Shown in pieces: positions 17,428-26,186 of a stretch of DNA of 38,303 bases. Each line of letters starts with the position of its first letter. Positions within the stretch are counted from its first letter, which is position 1. Below the pieces are notes generated by a model, which did no database searches, had not been told where the DNA came from, and saw nothing but the letters and a program-made list of their open reading frames with translations. The DNA is from Alphaproteobacteria bacterium (GTDB lineage: Bacteria > Pseudomonadota > Alphaproteobacteria > UBA9219). The stretch covers positions 1 to 38,303 of the forward strand of contig JAQUHK010000006.1 in assembly GCA_028683655.1 (NCBI GenBank), in the 5' to 3' direction. Position numbers and translations under genes: made by a program.

Positions 17428-18195
17428 ATGCCGAAGAAGAACATTTATCGCTGGCCCCTTCTTCAAAAAGGGCAATTTGGGAAGGCCATAATTCGCTGCC
17501 AGGCTCTCGACGAAATAAATGGGTCCAATGCGATTGCTCCGATTACTGATGATTACAGGTCTTTCCTTCATTCTTTTGTTAGGGTGTTAGGGGATGATGA
17601 TCCGTACTCTGAAAGAAGTGTTTTGAATGAGTTTGAAAACTTCACGTTATGTGCAGGATACACTGGAAAAGCCGTTATTTTTGACTCAATAGCAGCAACC
17701 CTTATTTCGCCCGCATTAATTATTCATCTGATCTCTCCTATAGGAATGGAAGGAGATATTCACGAAATTGCAATTATAAAAGACAACAAAACAAAGCATT
17801 ATATCGTCCTCAAAAAAAGAGATGACGATATTTGGGGAAGGGCAGCCACTGCGTTTTCTGTGTGCGGGTATGGTCTTCCACTTGTGAATCCTGTTCAAGA
17901 AGTCCGAGATATTGTCTCCTTATGGACAGCCTTTTTTCAATCAGTAAAACAAGAAGCGAGAAAACCTGAACTCAACACAATGTTTTTTAAGTTAACGCCT
18001 TATGTTCATCCCACAGGCATAAATCTTCGCAACGTGCTTAAAAAATATGTCCGACATAACGAATATAGCCCTCCTATAGTTCCGGCACCTATTCATAAGC
18101 TACTCACATGTGCGCCTAGTACCCCAAGGCATCAATTACAAAAACTTCATAATGTCCTTACCTCTGTATTACAAAAGAAAGTGGCCCTGTCATAG
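17428..18195 (+). CDS. Accessory protein of unknown function
   Basis: The 255-residue product is not recognised. It looks soluble apart from a moderately hydrophobic segment (residues about 86-106, TLISPALIIHLISPIG). A Lys/Asp-rich strand-like region (HEIAIIKDNKTKHYIVLKKRDDD) follows, then an aromatic region, and a basic C-terminus. The gene is AT-rich and uses AT-ending codons more than flanking core genes, which suggests acquisition. The ribosome site is weak. It is the first gene after tRNA-Lys, in the same direction. Confidence 0.7.
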   Translation: MPKKNIYRWPLLQKGQFGKAIIRCQALDEINGSNAIAPITDDYRSFLHSFVRVLGDDDPYSERSVLNEFENFTLCAGYTGKAVIFDSIAATLISPALIIHLISPIGMEGDIHEIAIIKDNKTKHYIVLKKRDDDIWGRAATAFSVCGYGLPLVNPVQEVRDIVSLWTAFFQSVKQEARKPELNTMFFKLTPYVHPTGINLRNVLKKYVRHNEYSPPIVPAPIHKLLTCAPSTPRHQLQKLHNVLTSVLQKKVALS

Positions 18196-18236
18196 CCTCT
18201 CAATAAAAAACAGGATAACGCATGCTGCTTAAGGAC

Positions 18237-18260
18237 AAATCGTTAAAATCTTAACGATTT
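18237..18260. repeat. Inverted repeat AAATCGTTAA / TTAACGATTT
   Basis: A 10-base arm AAATCGTTAA (18237-18246) is mirrored by TTAACGATTT (18251-18260) around AATC. The first 18 bases recur exactly at 19085-19102, where the right arm is degraded. The two copies bracket the zeta remnant, its partner gene and the small membrane protein. It could be an operator, a terminator or a mobile-element scar. Confidence 0.6.
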
Positions 18261-18321
18261 GGTTTTCTAATCGGTATTCAAAGCAGAATAGGTCTTAACG
18301 AAGCATAGCTGCGATAGACCT

Positions 18322-18588
18322 TTGATTTTGCTGAAGGTTGTTAGCCGTGTGCTACAAGGAGGGCATAATATCCCTGAATCAACCATCCGGCGGCGTTATG
18401 CCGCAGGGCTGACCAATCTGACGAAACTTTTCTTGCCGCTTGTCGATAAGGCGGTGGTTTATGACAACACGACGGCCAGTCCGTCAGACTTTCGCAAAAT
18501 TGCCGAAAAGAATGAGAATGGCTTGAGCGTTTTTGATAGCTCACTGTGGGACGAGATCACTCATTTTTCTGGAGGAGAAGAAACATGA
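18322..18588 (+). pseudogene. C-terminal remnant of a zeta-toxin-like kinase
   Basis: The 88-codon frame carries RVLQGGHNIPESTIRRRYAAGL followed by LFLPLVDKAVVYDNT (split here). This is the signature C-terminal third of bacterial zeta-toxin-family ATPases (RV..GGHNVPE..IRRR....L.NF...Y.PL.D.W..YDNS). The N-terminal two thirds, including the Walker A GPNGAGKTT and catalytic Asp/Arg, are absent: the sequence just upstream has an in-frame stop at 18289-18291 and no matching motif in any nearby frame. It therefore cannot be an active kinase. The stop overlaps the following small gene in an ATGA, so the original operon junction survives. Confidence 0.75.
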
Positions 18589-18770
18589 TACAACGATCAA
18601 CCGATGGAACGATCCAAAAAATCGATACGGGCTTTCCCGCCGTTGCACACGCCGCCATCGAAAAGGCTCGTCAAACAAAAACAAAACTGGTGGTTTTGCG
18701 CGATGGCAAGATCGTCGAAATTGATCCGGATGAAGTGAATGCTGAGGAGAAATCCGTTGAAGGGATTTAA
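18585..18770 (+). CDS. Small partner gene of the zeta-like remnant
   Basis: The 61-residue product begins MIQRSTDGTIQKID and ends with a strand-like KLVVLRDGKIVEIDPDEV. Short proteins with a VVxRDGKIVxIxPxE-type end are, to my knowledge, often encoded beside zeta-like kinases in alphaproteobacteria, so an antitoxin-like or accessory role is possible; this is inference. The ATG overlaps the remnant's stop (ATGA), with GGAGGAG about 8 bases upstream, a strong ribosome site. The gene looks intact although its neighbour is not. Confidence 0.65.
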   Translation: MIQRSTDGTIQKIDTGFPAVAHAAIEKARQTKTKLVVLRDGKIVEIDPDEVNAEEKSVEGI

Positions 18771-18771
18771 A

Positions 18772-19086
18772 ATGCCCCCTTCATGTAAGATTTGCCGCGT
18801 CACGTATTTTTCTCTTTTAGGAATGGTCTGTATTGCGAGCTATTATTCTTTTTTTCGTAATCCTGCCGACGGTGGTCCCCCGGGTCCTGGAGATGGGTTG
18901 CTCTTCTTTTTCCAGTTAATAGTCTCGAATTTAATTATCCTGCCGTTGTGTTTGCGCCTTTGGAGAATCGGGTTTCACGAAATACGCTTCCGAAAAACTG
19001 TTCTGATCTTTGGCCTCTTTGTTATAGATTGGCCTATACTACTGTTGTTGTGTGCTGCTGCTTTTGCTTCTTTGAACAGTCTCTAA
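18772..19086 (+). CDS. Small membrane protein, about three helices
   Basis: The 104-residue product has hydrophobic segments at about residues 10-27, 39-59 and 74-100, a Pro/Gly-rich loop (NPADGGPPGPGDG) between the first two, and an N-terminal CKIC pair. It is not recognised. The ATG at 18772 lies one base after the previous stop, with GAAGGGA 6 bases upstream, so it is likely cotranscribed with the 61-residue gene. The frame is open 11 codons further upstream, but those overlap the preceding gene. The following 19087-19281 stretch shows only the half-copy of the AAATCGTTAA repeat. Confidence 0.6.
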   Translation: MPPSCKICRVTYFSLLGMVCIASYYSFFRNPADGGPPGPGDGLLFFFQLIVSNLIILPLCLRLWRIGFHEIRFRKTVLIFGLFVIDWPILLLLCAAAFASLNSL

Positions 19087-19281
19087 ATCGTTAAAATCTT
19101 AATCATACACTTTTGTTTGAAGAAGAAGGCGGGTATCCGCCTTAGAAAATGCGCTGTCTCATAGACGCTTGATCTTGTGAAAGATTATTGAGTGAGAGTG
19201 CCCAATCGGCCATGACATCAAGGGCTTTTTCGGCCTCAAAATGGTTCGATAAATTTTGACGATCCTTCACCACTTCACAAT

Positions 19282-19860
19282 TCACCCTAACGCACGAACA
19301 GATTTTGGAGCAAATCGCTTGGCTAATTTCTCACGTGCTTCAGGGCTCATCCATTTAGGGTAAGCTTCTGTCCACCCGGAAAAAGGCACAGCGAAGAACC
19401 CAATATATTTTTTCTCCGTTCCTATCGTATGAATGAGATTGCAGGTTAAGGGGTTTGTAATCATTTTGCTGTCGTCATCAAGTTGAGAGATGTCGCTTTT
19501 CCCATGTTTATGAGACCAGAGACCGTCGCTGTCCTGCCGAAGGAAATGAGAGTCTTTATCTCCTCTAAGTGCGATGACTAGGTAATGGTTGTTAGGTGCG
19601 GCGGGCACTATTAATCCAGTGTGATTAACAAAAACACATCCGTCCATCCCCATGTACTTGACGAAGTCATGTGTTGCATTAAACCCTATGGCTCCAGTCA
19701 GGCATCCCGGCATTTGTTCAGCGGAAACCTCAGCTGCAGCCCTTTTAAATTGTTCCATTAGATGTAAAGAAACGGGATTATACCTGACGTTCATCGCGTA
19801 TATATAACAGTTCGCGTCGCGTCCGGTGGTATGCCAATAAGCTTTGTCAAAATGCAACAT
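19282..19860 (-). CDS. CY-x-YA-x-N / WSHKxG family protein, function unknown
   Basis: The 192-residue soluble protein shows the landmarks of an uncharacterised family I know from Legionella and other bacteria. These are an N-terminal NCYIYAMN (Cys18), a PGCLTGA-type PG motif, a region ending DGLWSHKHGKSD, an ITNP motif and a terminal YIGFFAVP. The conserved Cys plus His residues resemble a papain-like or NlpC-like catalytic pair, but that is a guess. Here the usual second Pro of the WSHKPG motif is His. No signal peptide is seen. It is minus-strand and stands alone in the AT-rich stretch. The ribosome site is weak. The gap 19861-20022 shows nothing recognisable. Confidence 0.65.
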   Translation of the reverse strand: MLHFDKAYWHTTGRDANCYIYAMNVRYNPVSLHLMEQFKRAAAEVSAEQMPGCLTGAIGFNATHDFVKYMGMDGCVFVNHTGLIVPAAPNNHYLVIALRGDKDSHFLRQDSDGLWSHKHGKSDISQLDDDSKMITNPLTCNLIHTIGTEKKYIGFFAVPFSGWTEAYPKWMSPEAREKLAKRFAPKSVRALG

Positions 19861-20022
19861 GCTAATATCTTTTGTATATGAACGTATAGGCCATATCTTA
19901 CCACAAAATGACCGAAGTTTTTAGTTTCAAGCCATGTTGGGGATCATTAAGCCCTTTAAAAAAATTAACCATTCCTCAATGCAAGGTAGGGCGAAGCCTC
20001 TATTGCCTAAAATCAGCGCGCC

Positions 20023-21861
20023 TTACCTTCCATACCCCTTGATGGCGTCTAAAAACGCTTGGCCGTAGCGGGTTAGTTTGGCGGTGCCTAGACCGGGGAG
20101 GGTAGCCATCGTGTCGAGGGTTTGGGGGCGGGCTTTGGCGAGGGCGATTAGCGTGGTGTCGTGGAAGATGACGTAGGGCGGGACGTTTTGCGTTTTGGCG
20201 ATCGTCAGGCGCAGGGCGCGGAGCGTTTGGAAAAGCTTCTCGTCGTCGGCCTTCTCGAGGGTCGGTTTGCCGTGGGGACCACCGGGGGCGGCGGCTCTAT
20301 TTCTTTTGGTTTCCTGCTTCAGGGCGAAGGTGGCGTCTTCGCGCAGGGTGACTTTTTGCTCGCCGCGCAGGACGGGGCGACAGCGTGCGTCGGGGCCCAG
20401 CCTCAGGCCGCCATGGCCTTCCATATCCGTGACCAGAAGGCCATGCACGACAAGCTGGCGGAAGATGTCGCGCCACTGGGCGCGGGTGAAGTCTTTGCCG
20501 ATGCCATAGGTGGGGAGTTGGTCATGGTTGAACTGCTTGACGCGCTCAGTGTCCGCGCCGACAAGCACGTCCGTCAGGTGGACCGCGCCGAACCGCTGGC
20601 CGGTACGAAAGACGCAGGACAGGGCTTTTTGCGCGGCCACGGTGCCGTCGAAGGTCGGCACGGGGTGCAGACACAGATCGCAATTGCCGCAGGGCTCGGC
20701 CAGCGTTTCACCGAAATAGTCCAGCAAAACCTGTCTGCGGCAGCGCGGACTTGAGCAATAGCCGATCAGGGAGTCCAGCTTGCGGCGTTCCAGTTGCTTG
20801 CGCTGGGCATCGGCTTCGCCGTTCTCGATCATGGAGCCTAGCTTGGCGACATCGTCGATGCCATAGAGCAGCAAGGCTTCGGACGGCAGCCCGTCGCGTC
20901 CGGCGCGGCCCGTTTCCTGATAATAGGCTTCGATGCTTTTGGGCATGTTCATGTGAATGACAAAGCGCACATCGGGCTTGTCGATCCCCATACCGAACGC
21001 GATCGTCGCCACGACGATCACGCCTTCGTCTTTGATGAAGGCGTCCTGATTGCGGGCGCGAACCTGTGGCGACAAACCGGCATGATAGGGCAGCGCGTGA
21101 TAGCCCTGCCGCGCCAGCCACGTGGCGGTTTCTTCCACCTTCGCGCGGGATAGGCAATAGATGATGCCGGACTCGCCCGCGTGGTCTTCCTTCAGGAAAC
21201 GCAGAATTTGCTCACGCGGTTTGATCTTGGGCGTGACGTGATAGCGAATGTTCGGACGGTCAAAGCTGGAGATAAAGACCCGCCCGCTCTCCAGTTTCAA
21301 TTTCTTGACGATCTCGCCGCGTGTCGGCACATCGGCGGTGGCGGTCAGCGCGACGCGCGGGACGTTGGGAAAGCGTTCATGCAGGATGGCGAGTTGCAGA
21401 TATTCGGGCCGAAAATCATGCCCCCACTGGGATACGCAATGGGCCTCGTCGATGGCAAAGAGCGAAAGCTTGCATTTGTCCAGCAGGTTCAGCGTGCTGT
21501 CCATCAGCAGACGCTCTGGCGCGATATAAAGAAGGTCGATCTTGCCGCTTTGCATTTGATCGATAAGGCGTCCGGCCTCGCCGTTTTCAAGCGTCGAGTT
21601 CAACGCTGCCGCGCGCACGCCCAGTTGTTTGAGGGCCTCGACCTGATCACGCATCAGGGCGATCAGCGGCGACACCACCACGCCCATCCCCGTGCGGCAC
21701 AAAGCCGGAATCTGATAGCACAGCGACTTGCCCCCACCCGTCGGCATCAGCACGAGGGCCTCGCCGCCACCCGTCACATGCGCGATAATCTCCGCCTGCC
21801 TGCCCCGAAAGGAGTCAAAGCCAAAGATGTCGCGCAAAATGTCTTGGGGAGAGGTGGGCAT
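20023..21861 (-). CDS. recQ: ATP-dependent DNA helicase RecQ
   Basis: RecQ is a 3'-5' helicase acting in recombination and fork repair. The 612-residue protein carries Walker A PTGGGKS (40-46), the DEAH box (138-141) followed by the aromatic loop [13 protein letters not shown], motif VI ([13 protein letters not shown]), the RecQ-C-terminal zinc cluster (CSSPRCRRQ ... CGNCDLC) and a C-terminal HRDC domain (about 535-610). Length and domain order are standard. The ATG shares its A with the TGA of the upstream membrane protein (TGATG), so translation is coupled. No promoter of its own is obvious. Confidence 0.97.
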   Translation of the reverse strand: MPTSPQDILRDIFGFDSFRGRQAEIIAHVTGGGEALVLMPTGGGKSLCYQIPALCRTGMGVVVSPLIALMRDQVEALKQLGVRAAALNSTLENGEAGRLIDQMQSGKIDLLYIAPERLLMDSTLNLLDKCKLSLFAIDEAHCVSQWGHDFRPEYLQLAILHERFPNVPRVALTATADVPTRGEIVKKLKLESGRVFISSFDRPNIRYHVTPKIKPREQILRFLKEDHAGESGIIYCLSRAKVEETATWLARQGYHALPYHAGLSPQVRARNQDAFIKDEGVIVVATIAFGMGIDKPDVRFVIHMNMPKSIEAYYQETGRAGRDGLPSEALLLYGIDDVAKLGSMIENGEADAQRKQLERRKLDSLIGYCSSPRCRRQVLLDYFGETLAEPCGNCDLCLHPVPTFDGTVAAQKALSCVFRTGQRFGAVHLTDVLVGADTERVKQFNHDQLPTYGIGKDFTRAQWRDIFRQLVVHGLLVTDMEGHGGLRLGPDARCRPVLRGEQKVTLREDATFALKQETKRNRAAAPGGPHGKPTLEKADDEKLFQTLRALRLTIAKTQNVPPYVIFHDTTLIALAKARPQTLDTMATLPGLGTAKLTRYGQAFLDAIKGYGR

Positions 21862-23909
21862 CAGCCAGCGCGACGGGACTTCACGGGGCCGCAGGGGGCG
21901 TTCATGTAGAGCTCGTCTTCGGCGTAGAGAAGGGCTTCCAGCTCCTCTTCCGACAGATTGGCGTAGTCGGGGATGGTATAATCCGCCAGAACGGGATCGA
22001 GCGGCAGCGGCTCTTCGATTTTGGCGCGCGAGGCCGCCTTGCTTTTCATCTCAGCCAGTTTCTCAAGGATCGGGGCTTTGAGGTTCAGCGTGGTTACGGA
22101 CTGAAGCGCGGTTTGCGCCGCATCATGCAGCTTGCTCGCCGTTTTGGTTAGGGCTTGTTGTTGTTTGGTGGCTGTCTGGCGCAGGTAAAGCGCAACCGGT
22201 GCTGTCTTTTTCTTTGCGTCGGGGGCTGGTGTCACCGTCTTTTGAACGGAGGCCTTGCTTGTGGTGGCGGATTGCTGGGGTTTTCCCTTGCTGGCCGTTA
22301 TTTGTTGCTGCCGTTGCCGCGCGGCGGCAATGCGGGCCCTCAGGTGCGAAACCGGCTCGGCAACGATTTCAGCCTTGGCTTTTGAAATATCGGCGGTGAT
22401 GTCAAAGGTCGATTTGTGTTTTTCATCGGCTTGGAGAACCGGCGTGCTTCCCATCGGTTTGCCAGGACCGTCCGGCGGTGTGTCGTAGGATGAGGTCAGA
22501 TGGATCGGTTTGCTGCCGGGGGAGGGAAGAACGGAGGTGAAGGCAACAGCCTTGGGGGCGGGTGGAATCTTGCCCGACTCTTCGATTTGAGCGAGGCGGG
22601 GAGTCACTTCCTCGATATGGCGGATCAAGGCTTCAAGGGCTCGCTGTTTCGAGGCGTCTTCGCTGCGGGCCTCGGTGGTGTTGTAATAGGACGCATAATC
22701 GGCGGCCATCCCGTAAATCGAGGCGATTTGGCGTGAGAGTTCGGAGCCAAGGCAGCCCAGCCGTCCGACATAGGCCTGAAACACGAGGGTGCGGATGCGC
22801 GGCCAACTTGTGCCCGCAGCGGTGCCGTCATGGGCGATCTTGGACAGGCGGGCCTGACAAACCGAGCGGGCGGCCATCAACTCCCCGCGCAAGGCGGCGG
22901 CGGTCGCGCGAAGCTCTTCCTTGCTTTGCCGCGCTCTGAGCAGGAAAACAGACAGGGAGATCGTTACGGCGGTGCCAAGCGCGATCAGCGTGGAGAGAAG
23001 AAGCTGGTAACGCTCGAAGAAATTCATCGGCGGCGCGACAGGCGCAAGGGCGGGCTGGCCAGCACCAAGCAAAAGAGGCTGAAGATCGTCGGCTGTCAAG
23101 CCCGCCGCCGCATCAATGGACGCATCGGGCTTAAGCTGGGGTAGGGGCGGCTTGACCGTTCCCGTGGCCAGACTGATTTCAACGGGCTTGGCCTCGGCGG
23201 CCTTTTTCTCGGCCTCTTTCTTGGCGGCGGCTTCCGCAGCGGTTTGGGCCTTGGCTTCGGCCTCGGCCTTTTCTTTTTCAAGGCGGGCTTGTTCTTCTTT
23301 TTTGGCCTTCTCGGCTTCTATCTTGTCGGCCTCGGCTTTCTGGGCTGCCTCTCGGATGCTTTTTTCGGAAGCAGCGGTGGGGATCGCGTTACTCCAAAGG
23401 CCGAGTTTCTGGGTTTGCGCCGCCTGTTCAGCGGCGAGATAGGGAGCTTGATAGTCGCTGGAGCGCAGCGAACCCCGCGCGGCAACGGCCAAGCCGCGAC
23501 GCAGAAGCTCAAGGCCAAAATCTGCATTGCTGCCGTTCGAACAAGAAGCCAGATAGCCGCCCGTTTTCTCGCGGTCCCTGATCTGACAGGTGACGGAGCC
23601 TTGCGCCAGCGAATCGATAACGGCCCGCGCCTGTGGGCCATAGGAAGCCCCCATTTGTGGCGGGACAACACCGAACAGGCGAACTTCGATTCCATTGATG
23701 CGCAGATGCTCGGAATCGACGACAGTCGCAAGCCCTTCAAGCAGGCGCGAGTCGGGGATGGCGGGAGCATTCTTTCCGGCTAGGGCCTCTTTGCTGACGG
23801 GCGTGCTGGGCGCTTTTTTGGGCGTCGGCGCGTATTGGGCGTAGGAAGGGCCCGCAGCCAAAAGCAAAGCCACACCCAAAAGACTGCCTGTCTTTAACGC
23901 GTTTTTCAT
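21861..23909 (-). CDS. Membrane protein with a degenerate SNase-like domain
   Basis: The 682-residue protein has a signal peptide (cleavage after SYA, residue 24) and a thermonuclease-like domain (about 57-175). A charged Lys/Glu/Ala coiled coil follows (185-242), then one membrane helix (303-325) and a long C-terminal part with Gln/Thr/Lys-rich low complexity and an acidic end ([17 protein letters not shown]). In the SNase core, the RLxGIDxPE motif reads RLFGVVPPQ: Arg77 is kept but the metal Asp is Val82 and the general-base Glu is Gln85. The second Arg of the YGR motif is Gly118. Nuclease activity is therefore unlikely. Its stop overlaps the recQ start by one base. An extracytoplasmic binding role is inferred. 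Confidence 0.8.
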   Translation of the reverse strand: MKNALKTGSLLGVALLLAAGPSYAQYAPTPKKAPSTPVSKEALAGKNAPAIPDSRLLEGLATVVDSEHLRINGIEVRLFGVVPPQMGASYGPQARAVIDSLAQGSVTCQIRDREKTGGYLASCSNGSNADFGLELLRRGLAVAARGSLRSSDYQAPYLAAEQAAQTQKLGLWSNAIPTAASEKSIREAAQKAEADKIEAEKAKKEEQARLEKEKAEAEAKAQTAAEAAAKKEAEKKAAEAKPVEISLATGTVKPPLPQLKPDASIDAAAGLTADDLQPLLLGAGQPALAPVAPPMNFFERYQLLLSTLIALGTAVTISLSVFLLRARQSKEELRATAAALRGELMAARSVCQARLSKIAHDGTAAGTSWPRIRTLVFQAYVGRLGCLGSELSRQIASIYGMAADYASYYNTTEARSEDASKQRALEALIRHIEEVTPRLAQIEESGKIPPAPKAVAFTSVLPSPGSKPIHLTSSYDTPPDGPGKPMGSTPVLQADEKHKSTFDITADISKAKAEIVAEPVSHLRARIAAARQRQQQITASKGKPQQSATTSKASVQKTVTPAPDAKKKTAPVALYLRQTATKQQQALTKTASKLHDAAQTALQSVTTLNLKAPILEKLAEMKSKAASRAKIEEPLPLDPVLADYTIPDYANLSEEELEALLYAEDELYMNAPCGPVKSRRAG

Positions 23910-24063
23910 CGAAGGTCCTTAACCAAATCACTTCCCATGGTTTACCTTAGCTTTTGACGCGCTGAAAGCAAGAAATTCGTCGAGCCTTAAGGGTGTTTTT
24001 CGTGCTTGCAAGGTGTTAAGGGGCGGAGTCATAAGGGGTTAACGCATTTTAAGGGGACAGGAC

Positions 24064-25149
24064 ATGAACGATACGGCTGCGAAAACACCTGTGACGGTCT
24101 TAACGGGCTTTCTGGGGGCGGGCAAAACGACCCTGCTCAATCGCTTGCTCAGCGAAAGCCACGGGCGCAACTATGCCGTGATCGTCAACGAGTTTGGCGA
24201 GATCGGTATTGATAATGAGCTGATTGTTTCCTCGGACGAAGAAATCTATGAGATGAGCAATGGCTGCGTGTGCTGTACCGTGCGCGGGGATTTAATTCGC
24301 GTACTGTCGGGACTGCTGCGCCGCTCTACCACTTTTGACGGGATTTTGGTCGAGACGACGGGCCTTGCCGATCCCGCGCCCGTAGCTCAAACTTTTTTCA
24401 CCGATCGCGACATTGCCGCCAAAACAAGGCTGGACAGCGTGATCGCGCTGGTTGACGCCGCGCATGTGCGCGACCAGCTTCAAGCCTCGCCCGAGGTGGA
24501 GCAGCAAATCGCTTTCGCCGACAGTATTGTGCTGAACAAGGTCGATCTGGTTGACGAGGCTGCCATCAAGGAAATCGAGGCCGCGATCCGCAGGCTCAAT
24601 CCCTTCGCCACGATCCACAAAACAACGCGCGGCGAGATGGATGTGCGCAAGCTGATCGGGATCGGCGGGTTTGATCTGTCGCGCATCACGGAAACGATTC
24701 CTGATTTCCTTGAGGAGCCAGAGGCGGCGCACCCTCATGATCATCATCATCACGATCATGATCATGGCGAGGGCTGTGGCTGCGCTTCCTGTACGGAAGA
24801 ACATCAACATAGCTCGCATGAAAAAGCCTTCTTCCGTCATGATAGCGCGATTTCCAGCTTGTCGCTTGTCACCGATAAAGCTCTTGATGCCGAGAAACTG
24901 CAAAACTGGATGGGCGAGCTGTCCGCCACGAAGGGACAGGATTTGCTGCGCTATAAAGGTATCTTCCACTTTGCGGGCGAAGACCGCCGCATCGTGATCC
25001 AAGGCGTCCACATGATGATGGAAGGCTCCGCCCTCACCCCTTGGCCCGAAGGCCAGCCCCGCACCAGCCGCCTCGTCCTGATCGGCCGCAACCTGAACCC
25101 GCAACAGCTCCGCGTTGATTTTCTGGCATGTGTGAAGGTGGAGGGGTGA
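24064..25149 (+). CDS. COG0523 (CobW/P47K) GTPase metallochaperone
   Basis: COG0523 GTPases deliver or insert metals; the best known members handle zinc or serve cobalt in B12 synthesis. The 361-residue protein has Walker A GFLGAGKTT (15-23), the metal-binding CxCC motif (GCVCC, Cys68/70/71), VETTGLADP, the GTP-specificity NKVD (158-161), and a His/Asp-rich linker (HPHDHHHHDHDHG, about residues 224-236) followed by a Cys pair. A CobW C-terminal domain ends the protein. It sits 2-5 kb from cobT/cobS, which would favour cobalt, while the genome's Zur system makes zinc possible; no Zur box is seen upstream. The substrate is undecided. Confidence 0.9.
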   Translation: MNDTAAKTPVTVLTGFLGAGKTTLLNRLLSESHGRNYAVIVNEFGEIGIDNELIVSSDEEIYEMSNGCVCCTVRGDLIRVLSGLLRRSTTFDGILVETTGLADPAPVAQTFFTDRDIAAKTRLDSVIALVDAAHVRDQLQASPEVEQQIAFADSIVLNKVDLVDEAAIKEIEAAIRRLNPFATIHKTTRGEMDVRKLIGIGGFDLSRITETIPDFLEEPEAAHPHDHHHHDHDHGEGCGCASCTEEHQHSSHEKAFFRHDSAISSLSLVTDKALDAEKLQNWMGELSATKGQDLLRYKGIFHFAGEDRRIVIQGVHMMMEGSALTPWPEGQPRTSRLVLIGRNLNPQQLRVDFLACVKVEG

Positions 25150-25226
25150 GGTCAGTATTTTTGCTGATGTCGTTGGTGTGGAAGATATAGGCTTGCTGAA
25201 TCTAAATGATATAAGAGGAGTCCCCT

Positions 25227-25676
25227 ATGTATCTTGTTAGCGCATGCCTCGTTGGATGTCCTTGCAGATATAACGCGACCAGTTGTGCGAGTGAGGTTGT
25301 GCAACGTCTCGTTAAGGAGGGTAAGGCCGTTCCAGTTTGCCCAGAACAACTTGCTTCTCTCCCTACCCCTAGGGAGAGTTGTGAGATCGTTTTTGACGAA
25401 AGCGGGAACAAAAAGGTTGTAGGGCGGAGTGGAACTGATCTAACCGAAGCGTACACACAGGCAGCCACGAAGACATTGGCCATCTGTAAGGCACTGGGTA
25501 TTAATCAAGCTATCCTCAAGTCAAAAAGTCCTTCATGTGGCAGCGGGCAGATTTACGATGGAACTTTTTCCGGGCAGACTGTCGCTGGCGATGGATTGAC
25601 GGCTGAAGAACTTAAACGAAACGGCGTTCGCGTTATGACAGAGTTAGAAGCTGAATCCCTGATTTTGTCTCTTTGA
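25227..25676 (+). CDS. DUF523 family protein
   Basis: The 149-residue protein matches DUF523 along its whole length. It has SACLVGCPCRYNA at the N-terminus (Cys7, Cys11, Cys13), VPVCPEQLASLPTPRE (Cys38), AILKSKSPSCGSGQIYDGTFSG (split motif; Cys104) and GDGLTAEELKRNGV. The conserved cysteines suggest metal or Fe-S binding, but no function is established as far as I know. GAGG lies about 9 bases before the ATG. It is probably a single gene. Confidence 0.9.
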   Translation: MYLVSACLVGCPCRYNATSCASEVVQRLVKEGKAVPVCPEQLASLPTPRESCEIVFDESGNKKVVGRSGTDLTEAYTQAATKTLAICKALGINQAILKSKSPSCGSGQIYDGTFSGQTVAGDGLTAEELKRNGVRVMTELEAESLILSL

Positions 25677-26186
25677 GCAGGTTGGAACCTTGTCCCATCC
25701 CCCTCCATTTTGCCCCCTTTTTCAATTCAGAAAAAACCGTTTAGAATCAACGAATCTAGGGTAAAAAGGGCTCTGTGACGCAGCTGAGCCGACATTTGGT
25801 ACGCCCGAGGGCCTGTTCGGGAGGCTTTTTGGGCTAAGTCCATGATATATAACGACATTCTCAAAATCGAAGACCAAGACTAACCCTTTGATATAAAACG
25901 ATTTTCCAAATAACCTCGTTTGCGAAGTCAAAAATCGGGAAAGTTTCACGATCTGCGCCCTTTTCTCGTCTTCCCGCACAGCAGACGGCGCGAAGCGCGG
26001 GCTGCGTGATGCGGGACCCAGCCACACTTGGACGCGAGGGCCTCTGACTTGGATTTCACGTCGAGGCCTCGCTGGACCCCGCATCAAGTGCGGGGTGACG
26101 AGGGGGAGGGATTCTTTCTTGCTTTTTCTGTTCTTATGACACGATCCTTTCATGTTGGAGCCTCTATAGGCTCGCTTCAAAGCGAC
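25677..26186. repeat. Gene-free gap with dispersed palindromic repeat
   Basis: No convincing gene is seen in these 510 bases. The clearest structure is at about 26005-26100. GATGCGGGACCCAGC (26008-26022) is roughly mirrored by GCTGGACCCCGCATC (26071-26085), and the hairpin CCCCGCA-TCAAG-TGCGGGG (26077-26095) is the common GACCCCGCATCAAGTGCGGGG-type repeat of alphaproteobacteria. At 25804-25821 a weak CCCGA/TCGGG hairpin precedes GGCTTTTT and could end the DUF523 transcript. Confidence 0.7.

Noticed and set aside
24000-24063. Repeated TTAAGGGG-like words before the COG0523 gene
   Set aside because: The spacing is irregular and the words are too short to support an operator; no Zur-type palindrome is present.
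25722-26180. 152-codon minus-strand frame in the repeat-rich gap
   Set aside because: The frame is made largely of palindromic repeat sequence, with no ribosome site or recognisable domain.
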